From an uncultured Clostridia bacterium (lineage in GTDB: Bacteria; Bacillota; Clostridia; Christensenellales; Borkfalkiaceae): 11,991 bases of DNA. How positions within the stretch are numbered: position 1 is the first letter of the stretch; each line of letters begins with the position of its first letter. Made by a program: the position numbers and the translations under genes. The stretch covers positions 1 through 11,991 of the forward strand of contig CAMNIW010000020.1 of assembly GCA_946540675.1 (NCBI GenBank), read 5' to 3'. The notes beneath the pieces were generated by a model. The model worked only from the letters and a program-made list of their open reading frames with translations. It was not told the DNA's origin and did no database searches. Of the stretch, positions 1 through 5,547 are shown one piece after another.

Positions 1-1161
1 AACGGGATAAGTCCTTCCCGATACGGCTTTGGGAATAAGTTTTTTCTTGTTGTTTTCCACCGAAATGAATTCGTCTTTCACTTCGACCTTTATTTCGGGA
101 CCGTCTCCGTCGCGATACACGTTTTCCGAAGTCAGGTCGTAACCGAGAAGAGACGAAATACAGAAGTTTGCCGTCATCGCGTTATAGCCGTCGGCGGTTA
201 TCGAGAGAAAAACCTTATCGCTCTTGAATCCCGACCACTGTTCTTCGTAATACGCCGGATCGTCGAGATCGGATATGAACACGCCCGCGACTTTTGCCGC
301 GAGATCGGCTTTATCGAACTGTATCTCTATTTCGCGCTCGTCGGAATTGACGGGGACGACTCCCGGAACGGGAGAATAGGCGTATCTTTGCGCCACGAAA
401 CTGTGCATAAGGCTCGCGCCCCACTGGTTGTTGACGTGGACGACGTTCTTGCCCGATTCGTACCCCGTGAGCGGCTGTCCCTGTCCCGCCGCTTTCCAGT
501 AACTCGTACCCTGCCAGCGCACGCTCGAATAAGACCGTATGCCCTGATATACGATATACACGGACGGATCCGTCGCGTCGGTCAGTTTGAAATTGATTAT
601 ATCGAAGTCGAGTATTCCCCTTTGGTCGGGCGTTATAAACGCCGACAATATCGGTTGAGACGGACTGATTCCGCTTATGTCTATCGGTTTTGTGAATTTG
701 AGTTCGTCTCCTTCCGCAAGGCGGACGAGAAGTCCGTTTTTACCGTCGCTCGCGAGCGGATCGTGTCCGTAACTTACCGAACTGTCCTTATGCCCGATCT
801 TCCACAATTTGTCGGCGACGATAAAACTTTCTTCCGCGGTGCGGTAAGTGACCCCGCCCACGGTAACTTTATGACTGTATACGTACTTCCCCGCGACCGT
901 GAATACTACCGGATCGGAGCCGTCCGCTATACTTATCGTCCGTCCCGTATCGGGAAAAGTAAGGACGGCGACAGCCCGATAATCCGTTCCGCCGACCTTT
1001 ACGTCGCGGCCTGCCGAAAATTCGTCGCCTACCGTGTAGTCGGCGATCTCGTAGTTTCCCCACTCCGCCTGCACGTCGTCTGCGGTAGCCGCCGAAAACA
1101 GCCCGACGGACAAAGCCGTCATAGTCGCCAAAATCATAAATAACAATAATTTTTTCTTCAT
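1..1161 (-). CDS. Secreted Ig-like surface protein, C-terminus outside window (partial)
   Basis: The reading frame starts at the ATG in 1159-1161 and stays open to base 1, giving 387 residues without a stop, so the protein is truncated by the window edge. A purine-rich ribosome site (GGGGGAG, about 1170-1176) precedes the ATG. Residues 1-27 form a classic signal peptide (MKKK, a hydrophobic core, then SAATA), with cleavage likely after residue 27 or 32; there is no lipobox. Residues about 33-115 look like a bacterial Ig-like beta domain (a YTVGDEF start and a VAGKY-type strand). Residues about 118-355 look like a beta-rich, possibly lectin-like module. Residues from about 358 (DGDGPEIKVEV) look like the start of another Ig-like repeat. 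It lies 42 bases downstream of the second permease, probably in the same operon, so binding or displaying the imported glycan at the cell surface is a reasonable inference. I recognise no catalytic motif and no named family. Confidence 0.8.
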   Translation of the reverse strand, partial: MKKKLLLFMILATMTALSVGLFSAATADDVQAEWGNYEIADYTVGDEFSAGRDVKVGGTDYRAVAVLTFPDTGRTISIADGSDPVVFTVAGKYVYSHKVTVGGVTYRTAEESFIVADKLWKIGHKDSSVSYGHDPLASDGKNGLLVRLAEGDELKFTKPIDISGISPSQPILSAFITPDQRGILDFDIINFKLTDATDPSVYIVYQGIRSYSSVRWQGTSYWKAAGQGQPLTGYESGKNVVHVNNQWGASLMHSFVAQRYAYSPVPGVVPVNSDEREIEIQFDKADLAAKVAGVFISDLDDPAYYEEQWSGFKSDKVFLSITADGYNAMTANFCISSLLGYDLTSENVYRDGDGPEIKVEVKDEFISVENNKKKLIPKAVSGRTYPV

Positions 1162-1203
1162 TTTTTTCTCTCCCCCTTTGTCGAGTGTAAAAAGGTTGAG
1201 TTT

Positions 1204-2211
1204 CTAACCTTTTATTCCGCCCATCGTGAGATTTCCGAGAAGGTGTTTCTGGAAAACGAGAAACAGTATGACGACGGGCGTCGCCGTGAGTATTACGGCG
1301 GACATCTTTGCGGGCGTCGAAGTTACGTCGAACGCCGACCCCGGTTCGTTTTGCGAAGAAGCGATAAGATCGTTGAGACCTCTCGCCACCGTCGGGAAAC
1401 TTTCCATAAATACGAGCGGAGTTTGATAATCGTTCCAGTATGTGATGAATTTTATCAATAAAACAGTAAAAAACGTATTTCTTACGAGCGGCAACGCTAT
1501 GCGCGTGAAGACCATAAAATTGCTCGCTCCGTCTATCTTCGCCGCTTCTGAATAAGCCGTCGGCAAAGATTTGAATATGTCGTAAAAGATAAGGAAATAG
1601 AGCCCCAAAAAGTTGGCGCGCATTATCCAGAGTCCCCATATATGGTTGAAAAGTCCGAGTTTTACCGAAAGCGAGATCTCCGAAGGAAGAGTTCCGACTA
1701 TCGGGATTATCATAACCACTATTACGACCGTGTGTATAAGTTTGGAGAATTTATACCTGAATTTGGCGCAGTGGTACGCCGCGAGACAGGTCGTGAAAGT
1801 GTTGGTAAGAGAGCATCCGAGAGCGTACAGCACCGAATATAAGTACATTCGCGGCATAGATACCGTTTCCTGCGTGTAAATAGTCTTTACGGTATATTTA
1901 TCCAAAACGTTTCTGAACGTGAAAAACGGTAAAAATCCCTGTTCTTTCGCGTTTTCTATAACGGTGCGGACGTACAGTCCGTATCTGCCGTAAACGCCCG
2001 TATCGGAGTTTTGCAAATACTTATTATAGTTCGGGAATCCGTATTTATCCACGCCGAATACGATATTGTCTATCTTGAAAGACGTGATTATCGCCCAGTA
2101 AAGCGAGAAAAATATCGTAAAACAATACAGTATCAAAAGCACGAGCAAGACTATCGTCAGCGGAGTAAGACGCGACTTTGTCGCTTGTTTTTTATTCAAC
2201 TCTTTTTTCAT
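1204..2211 (-). CDS. Carbohydrate ABC transporter permease, CUT1 family, MalG type
   Basis: A 335-residue inner-membrane subunit of a sugar importer. TM1 lies at about residues 17-45, and five further hydrophobic segments follow from about 122. The cytoplasmic coupling loop begins at E222 (EAAKIDGASNF...ALP), the EAA motif that docks on the ATPase. The C-terminus GGIKG matches the GAVKG-type ending typical of MalG-like permeases. The stretch between TM1 and TM2 (about residues 46-121) is long for the family, which usually totals 270-300 residues, and would be extracytoplasmic. The ATG at 2209-2211 follows a GGCGGAGA ribosome site. The gene starts 14 bases after the first permease ends, so the two are very probably co-transcribed and form a heterodimer. 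No ATPase gene is present; in Firmicutes, CUT1 systems often use a shared MsmK-type ATPase encoded elsewhere. The substrate is not readable from the sequence, but an oligosaccharide is likely. Confidence 0.93.
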   Translation of the reverse strand: MKKELNKKQATKSRLTPLTIVLLVLLILYCFTIFFSLYWAIITSFKIDNIVFGVDKYGFPNYNKYLQNSDTGVYGRYGLYVRTVIENAKEQGFLPFFTFRNVLDKYTVKTIYTQETVSMPRMYLYSVLYALGCSLTNTFTTCLAAYHCAKFRYKFSKLIHTVVIVVMIIPIVGTLPSEISLSVKLGLFNHIWGLWIMRANFLGLYFLIFYDIFKSLPTAYSEAAKIDGASNFMVFTRIALPLVRNTFFTVLLIKFITYWNDYQTPLVFMESFPTVARGLNDLIASSQNEPGSAFDVTSTPAKMSAVILTATPVVILFLVFQKHLLGNLTMGGIKG

Positions 2212-2225
2212 ATTTCTCCGCCCCC

Positions 2226-3233
2226 TTAATCTTCGCTCGGCCCGAATTTTTCAAGCGCCCATTTTACAAGCAGCGTAAACGGTACGGCTATAAGGGTCAG
2301 CGCTATTCCGAGCGCCGAATAGTACGGCAACTGCGGCAGACCGCCGCCGCCCCTGAAAGAGTTTTTGACTTCCGTGTACAAATAATATCCGAGCGGCTTT
2401 GCGTCCGCTCCCGTAAACGTTCCGCCGAACATCGCGTAAAGATTTATCTGGTTGGAACATATCCCCGCGACCATCGTTATAAGGAATACCGAAAGCGTCG
2501 AATACACGAGCGGAAAAACTATATGGATAAATTCCTTTATCCCCGTCGCCCCGTCGAGATGGGCGGATTCGAATATTTCCTGAGATATTCCCGACATCTT
2601 GTTGGCGTACATTATGACCGACGTCCCGAAGCCTATCCATATATTGAACGCCATTATCGTGCCGTATCTCGTCTTGCCCGCGGGATCGAAAAGATTGGTA
2701 AGCGTCGAAGTATCTCCGCCTAAAAAGACGTCGCCTATTATCTGGTTGAGACCTTCCGAAACGAAAAATCTGTATATCGCCGCCATAACTACGGCCGACA
2801 AAATGGACGGTAAAAACAATATCGCCCTGAACGCGCTCCATCCGGGAAGTTTTTTGAATATATAATAGGAAAACAGGAGTCCCAACGGAACGCTCGTACA
2901 AATCGTTATCAAAAAAGACCTGAGCGATATTCCTATAAGATCCCTGAATAAAACGCCGTCCCTTATCTTTCCGCCGAATATCCAGGCGAAAGCGCCGTAT
3001 TCGCCGAAATAGTTTTCCAAAGTCCAGGTAAAAGTCGTTTCTCCCCCGACCCCGTGGTTTACTTTGGATATGTCGATATAACTGATTTTCTGAAAAGACA
3101 TTACGAACGAGTTGAAGTTCACGCCTATATAAAAGATAACGAACTGCAATACCGGCCAAGCCATCATAATGCAGTAATATATAATATCTTTCCGTTTGCC
3201 CGAAAACATCTTTTTCTCGCTTTTAATTTTCAT
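2226..3233 (-). CDS. Carbohydrate ABC transporter permease, CUT1 family, MalF/UgpA type
   Basis: The first permease gene of the sugar-import operon. I take the ATG at 3231-3233 (MKIKSEKK), giving 335 residues. A TTG at 3243-3245 would add four residues, but it lies on the GGAG ribosome site (3240-3243), which is spaced 6 bases from the ATG. TM1 is at about residues 18-42, followed by an extracytoplasmic stretch with VNFNSFVMSFQ. Further helices start near residue 100 (SLRSFLITICTSVPLG). The EAA-type coupling loop starts at E222 (ESAHLDGATGIKEF...FP), with Ser in place of the first Ala; this variation is common in the MalF/UgpA group. It follows the binding-protein gene by 64 bases and precedes the partner permease by 14. 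Both permeases have the same length and the same EAA position, as expected for a paralogous pair. Substrate unknown; a plant or host oligosaccharide is inferred from the neighbouring glycosidases. Confidence 0.93.
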   Translation of the reverse strand: MKIKSEKKMFSGKRKDIIYYCIMMAWPVLQFVIFYIGVNFNSFVMSFQKISYIDISKVNHGVGGETTFTWTLENYFGEYGAFAWIFGGKIRDGVLFRDLIGISLRSFLITICTSVPLGLLFSYYIFKKLPGWSAFRAILFLPSILSAVVMAAIYRFFVSEGLNQIIGDVFLGGDTSTLTNLFDPAGKTRYGTIMAFNIWIGFGTSVIMYANKMSGISQEIFESAHLDGATGIKEFIHIVFPLVYSTLSVFLITMVAGICSNQINLYAMFGGTFTGADAKPLGYYLYTEVKNSFRGGGGLPQLPYYSALGIALTLIAVPFTLLVKWALEKFGPSED

Positions 3234-3297
3234 ATAAAACTCCAAAAGGCGACTTGAGAAAGACCCGTCCGCCGCCTTTACCTTATATATCCGCCGA

Positions 3298-5004
3298 TTA
3301 TTTTATCAACGCTCCCCAACGCGAATCCCTGTTGTAGACGTACAGTCCGTTGAAATACGTTTCGGGAGTCATACCGTCCGAATAAAAAGTGTCCACCGGA
3401 TGAGACTTTACGCCCGTCGAAGTCGTGGAAGGATAGTAATTGTAAACCGTCGACAACTCTTCCTGGTTGTTTTGGTACAGTTTGGAAGAAGAGTAGGTAT
3501 AAACTATATCCGAATTTTCCTGCGCGGTTATGACCGATCTTCCGAACGGAGACATCTTGCTCTTCTGCTCTTCCGTGAGAGTATATTGAAGACTCTTCGT
3601 CGTATCGGTTATCTGAGTGTATTCGACGAGCGATTCGTCGGTATTACAAAACATAAGGAAATCTTTCGCTATTTTCTTGGTCGTCTCGTCGAGCCCCGTC
3701 CTGACGAACGCAAGCGAGTTATGCACGTCCGTAAGCGTCGACCCCTTTTCGCCGTTCGCTATTTTTTGCGCTTTGAGATCGGCGAGTTCTTTGGTCGGCT
3801 TCGGGAAAGGCATCCAGGCGAACCTGCGATCCTTCTTTCCGCCGAGTTTTGCCTTTTCGCTTACGGAAAAGACGTAAGTCGCTTCGCTTTCCCACCACAC
3901 GCCTTCGGAGAGCATCGCGTAATCCTTGTTTTGCGGATCGCCCGTTATAAAATAGTTCTGCGCGTCGGTGTGCGAGTGGTTATCGTTGTTCATAGCGAGA
4001 TTTACGTTATAATAAGACTGATTTTTTATAAGCCTGCTCATAAATTGAAGAGCGTAGTATTTGCCGACCTGACGGGCAAGTTCATAGCCGTTTTCTTCGG
4101 TTATGGTCGTGGGAGCGGCGTCGAAAACGAATTGTCCGTCCTTTATCGTACCGAGATCGGTCGCTTCTCCGTTAAAACTATAATTGAGCATCATCTGGTC
4201 GAGCCCTTCCGCGTCCGCTACGAGCGCGTTATAAAGCCACGTCATATAGTTGTTCCTGTGTTTGCCCGTCCAGTGCATCGGATATACGCCCGTTTGCGAT
4301 ATGTAGTCGCAAAGAGTGAAAAACTCGTCGTAAGTTGTGGGAAGCCCGTCGTCGTCCGTTCCGGATATTCCGTCGGGACCGGCAGTCCTGTCGTTTTTGT
4401 CTTTGGTAAACATCGATTCTATGTCGACAGGATCGTACGCGTAATCTTTTTTGAAATAATACCCGTTGTTGTCGAAAAGTTCCGCGTTATAGGTGATACC
4501 GTAGTACCCCGCATAGTGCGGAAGACCGTAATACTTGCCGTCTATAAGATAATAATCCTTTTGTTCGGCGGTAAGTTTTTCTTCTGTCTTTTTATCTTCG
4601 TACGGGTTTACCCCCGTTACCACGTCCGTGATATCTTCTACTATGTTCTTCCTGATAAGCGTATAGTAGTTAGCCCTTTCCTGAAAATATACGTCGTCCG
4701 ACGCACTGAAATTGTCGACCATCGACTCCATAGTGCTCTTTACGGGATTGAGTTTGACGTAAACGCCCGTATACTCTTTATCGCCGACTACTATCTTGTC
4801 GTTTTTATGGAGTTCTTCGTATCTCGCCTTTGCCGCGGACAGCCACTCGGTACCGTATCCGCCCTTGTAGTTGAACACTCTGAGCGTAAACCTGTCGCCC
4901 GCTTCGTCGTCCGCCTTTTTACCGTTACCGCCGCAAGCGACGGCGCCGAAAACAAAGGTGAGCGTGCATATTCCGACGAGAATTTTCTTCAAAATGCCAT
5001 TCAT
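3298..5004 (-). CDS. Lipoprotein sugar-binding protein of the ABC importer (SBP family 1)
   Basis: A 568-residue extracellular solute-binding protein that should capture sugar outside the cell and hand it to the two permeases downstream. Residues 1-23 are a lipoprotein signal (MNGILKK, a hydrophobic core, then GAVAC), with C24 the lipid-anchored cysteine followed by GGNGKK, a typical linker. The mature part has the usual two-lobe features: FTLRVFNYKGGYG near the N-terminus, YYLIDGKYYGLPHYAGYYGITYN in the first lobe, and an Asp-rich segment near residues 209-220 (GPDGISGTDDDG, then LPTTYDEF) that may bind calcium. At 568 residues it is longer than MalE-like proteins (about 400) but normal for the long SBPs of Clostridia. 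The ATG at 5002-5004 is chosen because AAAGGAGA (5011-5018) sits 7 bases upstream. A longer TTG start at 5029-5031 would place this ribosome site inside the gene. It is the first gene of the operon, under the promoter at 5059-5087. Confidence 0.94.
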   Translation of the reverse strand: MNGILKKILVGICTLTFVFGAVACGGNGKKADDEAGDRFTLRVFNYKGGYGTEWLSAAKARYEELHKNDKIVVGDKEYTGVYVKLNPVKSTMESMVDNFSASDDVYFQERANYYTLIRKNIVEDITDVVTGVNPYEDKKTEEKLTAEQKDYYLIDGKYYGLPHYAGYYGITYNAELFDNNGYYFKKDYAYDPVDIESMFTKDKNDRTAGPDGISGTDDDGLPTTYDEFFTLCDYISQTGVYPMHWTGKHRNNYMTWLYNALVADAEGLDQMMLNYSFNGEATDLGTIKDGQFVFDAAPTTITEENGYELARQVGKYYALQFMSRLIKNQSYYNVNLAMNNDNHSHTDAQNYFITGDPQNKDYAMLSEGVWWESEATYVFSVSEKAKLGGKKDRRFAWMPFPKPTKELADLKAQKIANGEKGSTLTDVHNSLAFVRTGLDETTKKIAKDFLMFCNTDESLVEYTQITDTTKSLQYTLTEEQKSKMSPFGRSVITAQENSDIVYTYSSSKLYQNNQEELSTVYNYYPSTTSTGVKSHPVDTFYSDGMTPETYFNGLYVYNRDSRWGALIK

Positions 5005-5010
5005 ATATTT

Positions 5011-5018
5011 TCTCCTTT
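5011..5018 (-). promoter_or_regulatory. Ribosome binding site deciding the SBP start
   Basis: On the minus strand this reads AAAGGAGA, close to the ideal Shine-Dalgarno sequence. The AGGAG core at 5012-5016 is 7 bases from the ATG at 5004. It settles the start of the binding-protein gene against a longer in-frame TTG start. Confidence 0.85.
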
Positions 5019-5020
5019 TA

Positions 5021-5044
5021 GCGCGAAACAACGTTTCTTCGCGC
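5021..5044. promoter_or_regulatory. 24-bp near-palindrome downstream of the SBP promoter, possible operator
   Basis: The arms are GCGCGAA (5021-5027) and TTCGCGC (5038-5044), exact reverse complements, around a central AACGTT (5030-5035); 20 of 24 positions are symmetric. It lies about 8-31 bases after the predicted transcription start. A symmetric site with a central CG is the usual form of a LacI-family operator, and this position would let a bound repressor block transcription. In RNA the same arms could form a 7-bp GC-rich hairpin just before the ribosome site, so post-transcriptional control is an alternative. Confidence 0.5.
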
Positions 5045-5058
5045 GCTATCCATATTTG

Positions 5059-5087
5059 ATTATACTGTATTTTATTTTCAAAGTAAA
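5059..5087 (-). promoter_or_regulatory. Sigma-A-type promoter of the sugar-import operon
   Basis: On the minus strand the -10 box is TATAAT (5059-5064, perfect) and the -35 box is TTTACT (5082-5087, four of six matches), with a 17-base spacer. Transcription should start near 5052, giving a leader of about 48 bases before the binding-protein ATG. The DNA upstream (about 5088-5240) is very AT-rich, which may help RNA polymerase bind. Confidence 0.75.
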
Positions 5088-5239
5088 TATCCGAAAATAA
5101 CTTATTACATTGCTAAAACTAATCTTAAAACAGGAAATAAATAAAATATTTTTGCCGTTTTTTATGGTAAAAAATTTATAATTATTCTAATTATTTTATA
5201 AAACCCTAAACAAACAGGTGATTTTCAGAATATATTAAA

Positions 5240-5274
5240 ACAGACTTGCCGAGCCCGTCGCAAGGTAAGTCTGT
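5240..5274 (-). terminator. Stem-loop, possible second leftward terminator
   Basis: The arms ACAGACTTGCC (5240-5250) and GGTAAGTCTGT (5264-5274) pair over 11 bp with one G-U, around a 13-base loop. On the minus strand the stem is followed by TTTAATATATT, a moderate U-rich tail. It could terminate RNA started at 5421 that reads through the stronger terminator at 5376-5401, or it could be a structural hairpin of a longer leader. Confidence 0.4.
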
Positions 5275-5369
5275 CTGCCGATACGTTTTTTCGTCGCGCG
5301 ATATCCCGATTGCTTTCCGTCCGCGAAAATATACGGTTTTCCGCACGCGCGGCGAGCCTTTTTTCGGAT

Positions 5370-5401
5370 AAAAAAACCGAAGTTTCACTGCAAGCTTCGG
5401 T
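5370..5401 (-). terminator. Intrinsic terminator reading leftward
   Basis: The stem has arms 5376-5385 and 5392-5401 (ACCGAAGTTT with AAGCTTCGGT, 10 bp including one G-U) and a 6-base loop. On the minus strand it is followed directly by seven T residues (5370-5376). This is a standard Rho-independent terminator, and the T run shows its direction is leftward. It lies only about 20 bases after the predicted start of the promoter at 5429-5457, and no gene lies between them. Confidence 0.75.
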
Positions 5402-5421
5402 CTACGGGAATATCTTTTTTT
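5370..5421 (-). ncRNA. Candidate small RNA or attenuated leader
   Basis: A near-consensus promoter (5429-5457) reads straight into an intrinsic terminator, predicting an RNA of about 52 bases from about 5421 to 5370. It has an A-rich 5' end and a terminator hairpin. It contains no ATG and no ribosome site, so it is not a leader peptide. Read-through would extend it past a third hairpin (arms 5323-5329 and 5337-5344) to the stem-loop at 5240-5274, about 185 bases, and possibly into the sugar operon. I recognise no known RNA family (not a T-box, GEMM or other riboswitch consensus). It could be an sRNA, an attenuator of the operon, or a relic promoter silenced by a terminator. Confidence 0.35.
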
Positions 5422-5428
5422 CAAGTCA

Positions 5429-5457
5429 AGTATAACAAAAGTTTTCCGCACTGTCAA
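5429..5457 (-). promoter_or_regulatory. Near-consensus sigma-A promoter with no gene directly behind it
   Basis: On the minus strand: -35 TTGACA (5452-5457, perfect), a 17-base spacer, and -10 TATACT (5429-5434, five of six). It is the best-scoring promoter I see in the window. Predicted start at 5421 or 5422. It is divergent from the promoter of the EAL gene. The first thing it meets is the terminator at 5376-5401. Confidence 0.75.
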
Positions 5458-5531
5458 TACCTTTATAAAAATACCGCGCGGCGTCCGTTTGAACTTTTTT
5501 TCAAAAAACGGGCGACTTTTTCGTTTTGTTG

Positions 5532-5540
5532 TGCTACAAT
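5532..5540 (+). promoter_or_regulatory. Extended -10 promoter of the EAL-domain gene
   Basis: TG-C-TACAAT is an extended -10 element (TG at 5532-5533, TACAAT at 5535-5540, five of six matches). No good -35 box stands 17 bases upstream; GCGACT at 5512-5517 matches three of six. The expected transcription start, about 7 bases on, falls at 5546-5548, which is the start codon itself. Confidence 0.6.
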
Positions 5541-5547
5541 AAAGTAG

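Noticed and set aside
388..1143. A 251-codon plus-strand frame
   Set aside because: The minus strand encodes a protein with a clear signal peptide, ribosome site and domain-like composition across the same bases; the plus frame shows none of these.
5018..5053. An 11-codon ORF (ATG at 5051-5053, minus strand) ending at the binding-protein ribosome site, as a possible leader peptide
   Set aside because: Its ATG lies at or before the predicted transcription start and has no ribosome site; the codons show no regulatory run of one amino acid.
3400..5100. A 566-codon open frame on the plus strand, antisense to the binding-protein gene
   Set aside because: The predicted protein is an Arg/Val/Phe/Tyr-rich mixture with no domain pattern, while the minus strand encodes a clear lipoprotein with a ribosome site. 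It is a codon-bias shadow.
5240..5427. Pairing of GACTTG near the orphan promoter with CAAGTC in the hairpin at 5240-5274, as the ends of a closed RNA like 6S RNA
   Set aside because: Most of the GACTTG lies upstream of the predicted start at 5421, so it would not be in the transcript; six bases could also pair by chance.
5473..5505. Further short inverted repeats upstream of the EAL gene (CCGCGCGG, and TTTGAA with TTCAAA)
   Set aside because: They are short, lie in low-complexity GC- or T-rich tracts, and do not align with a promoter element; chance is a sufficient explanation.
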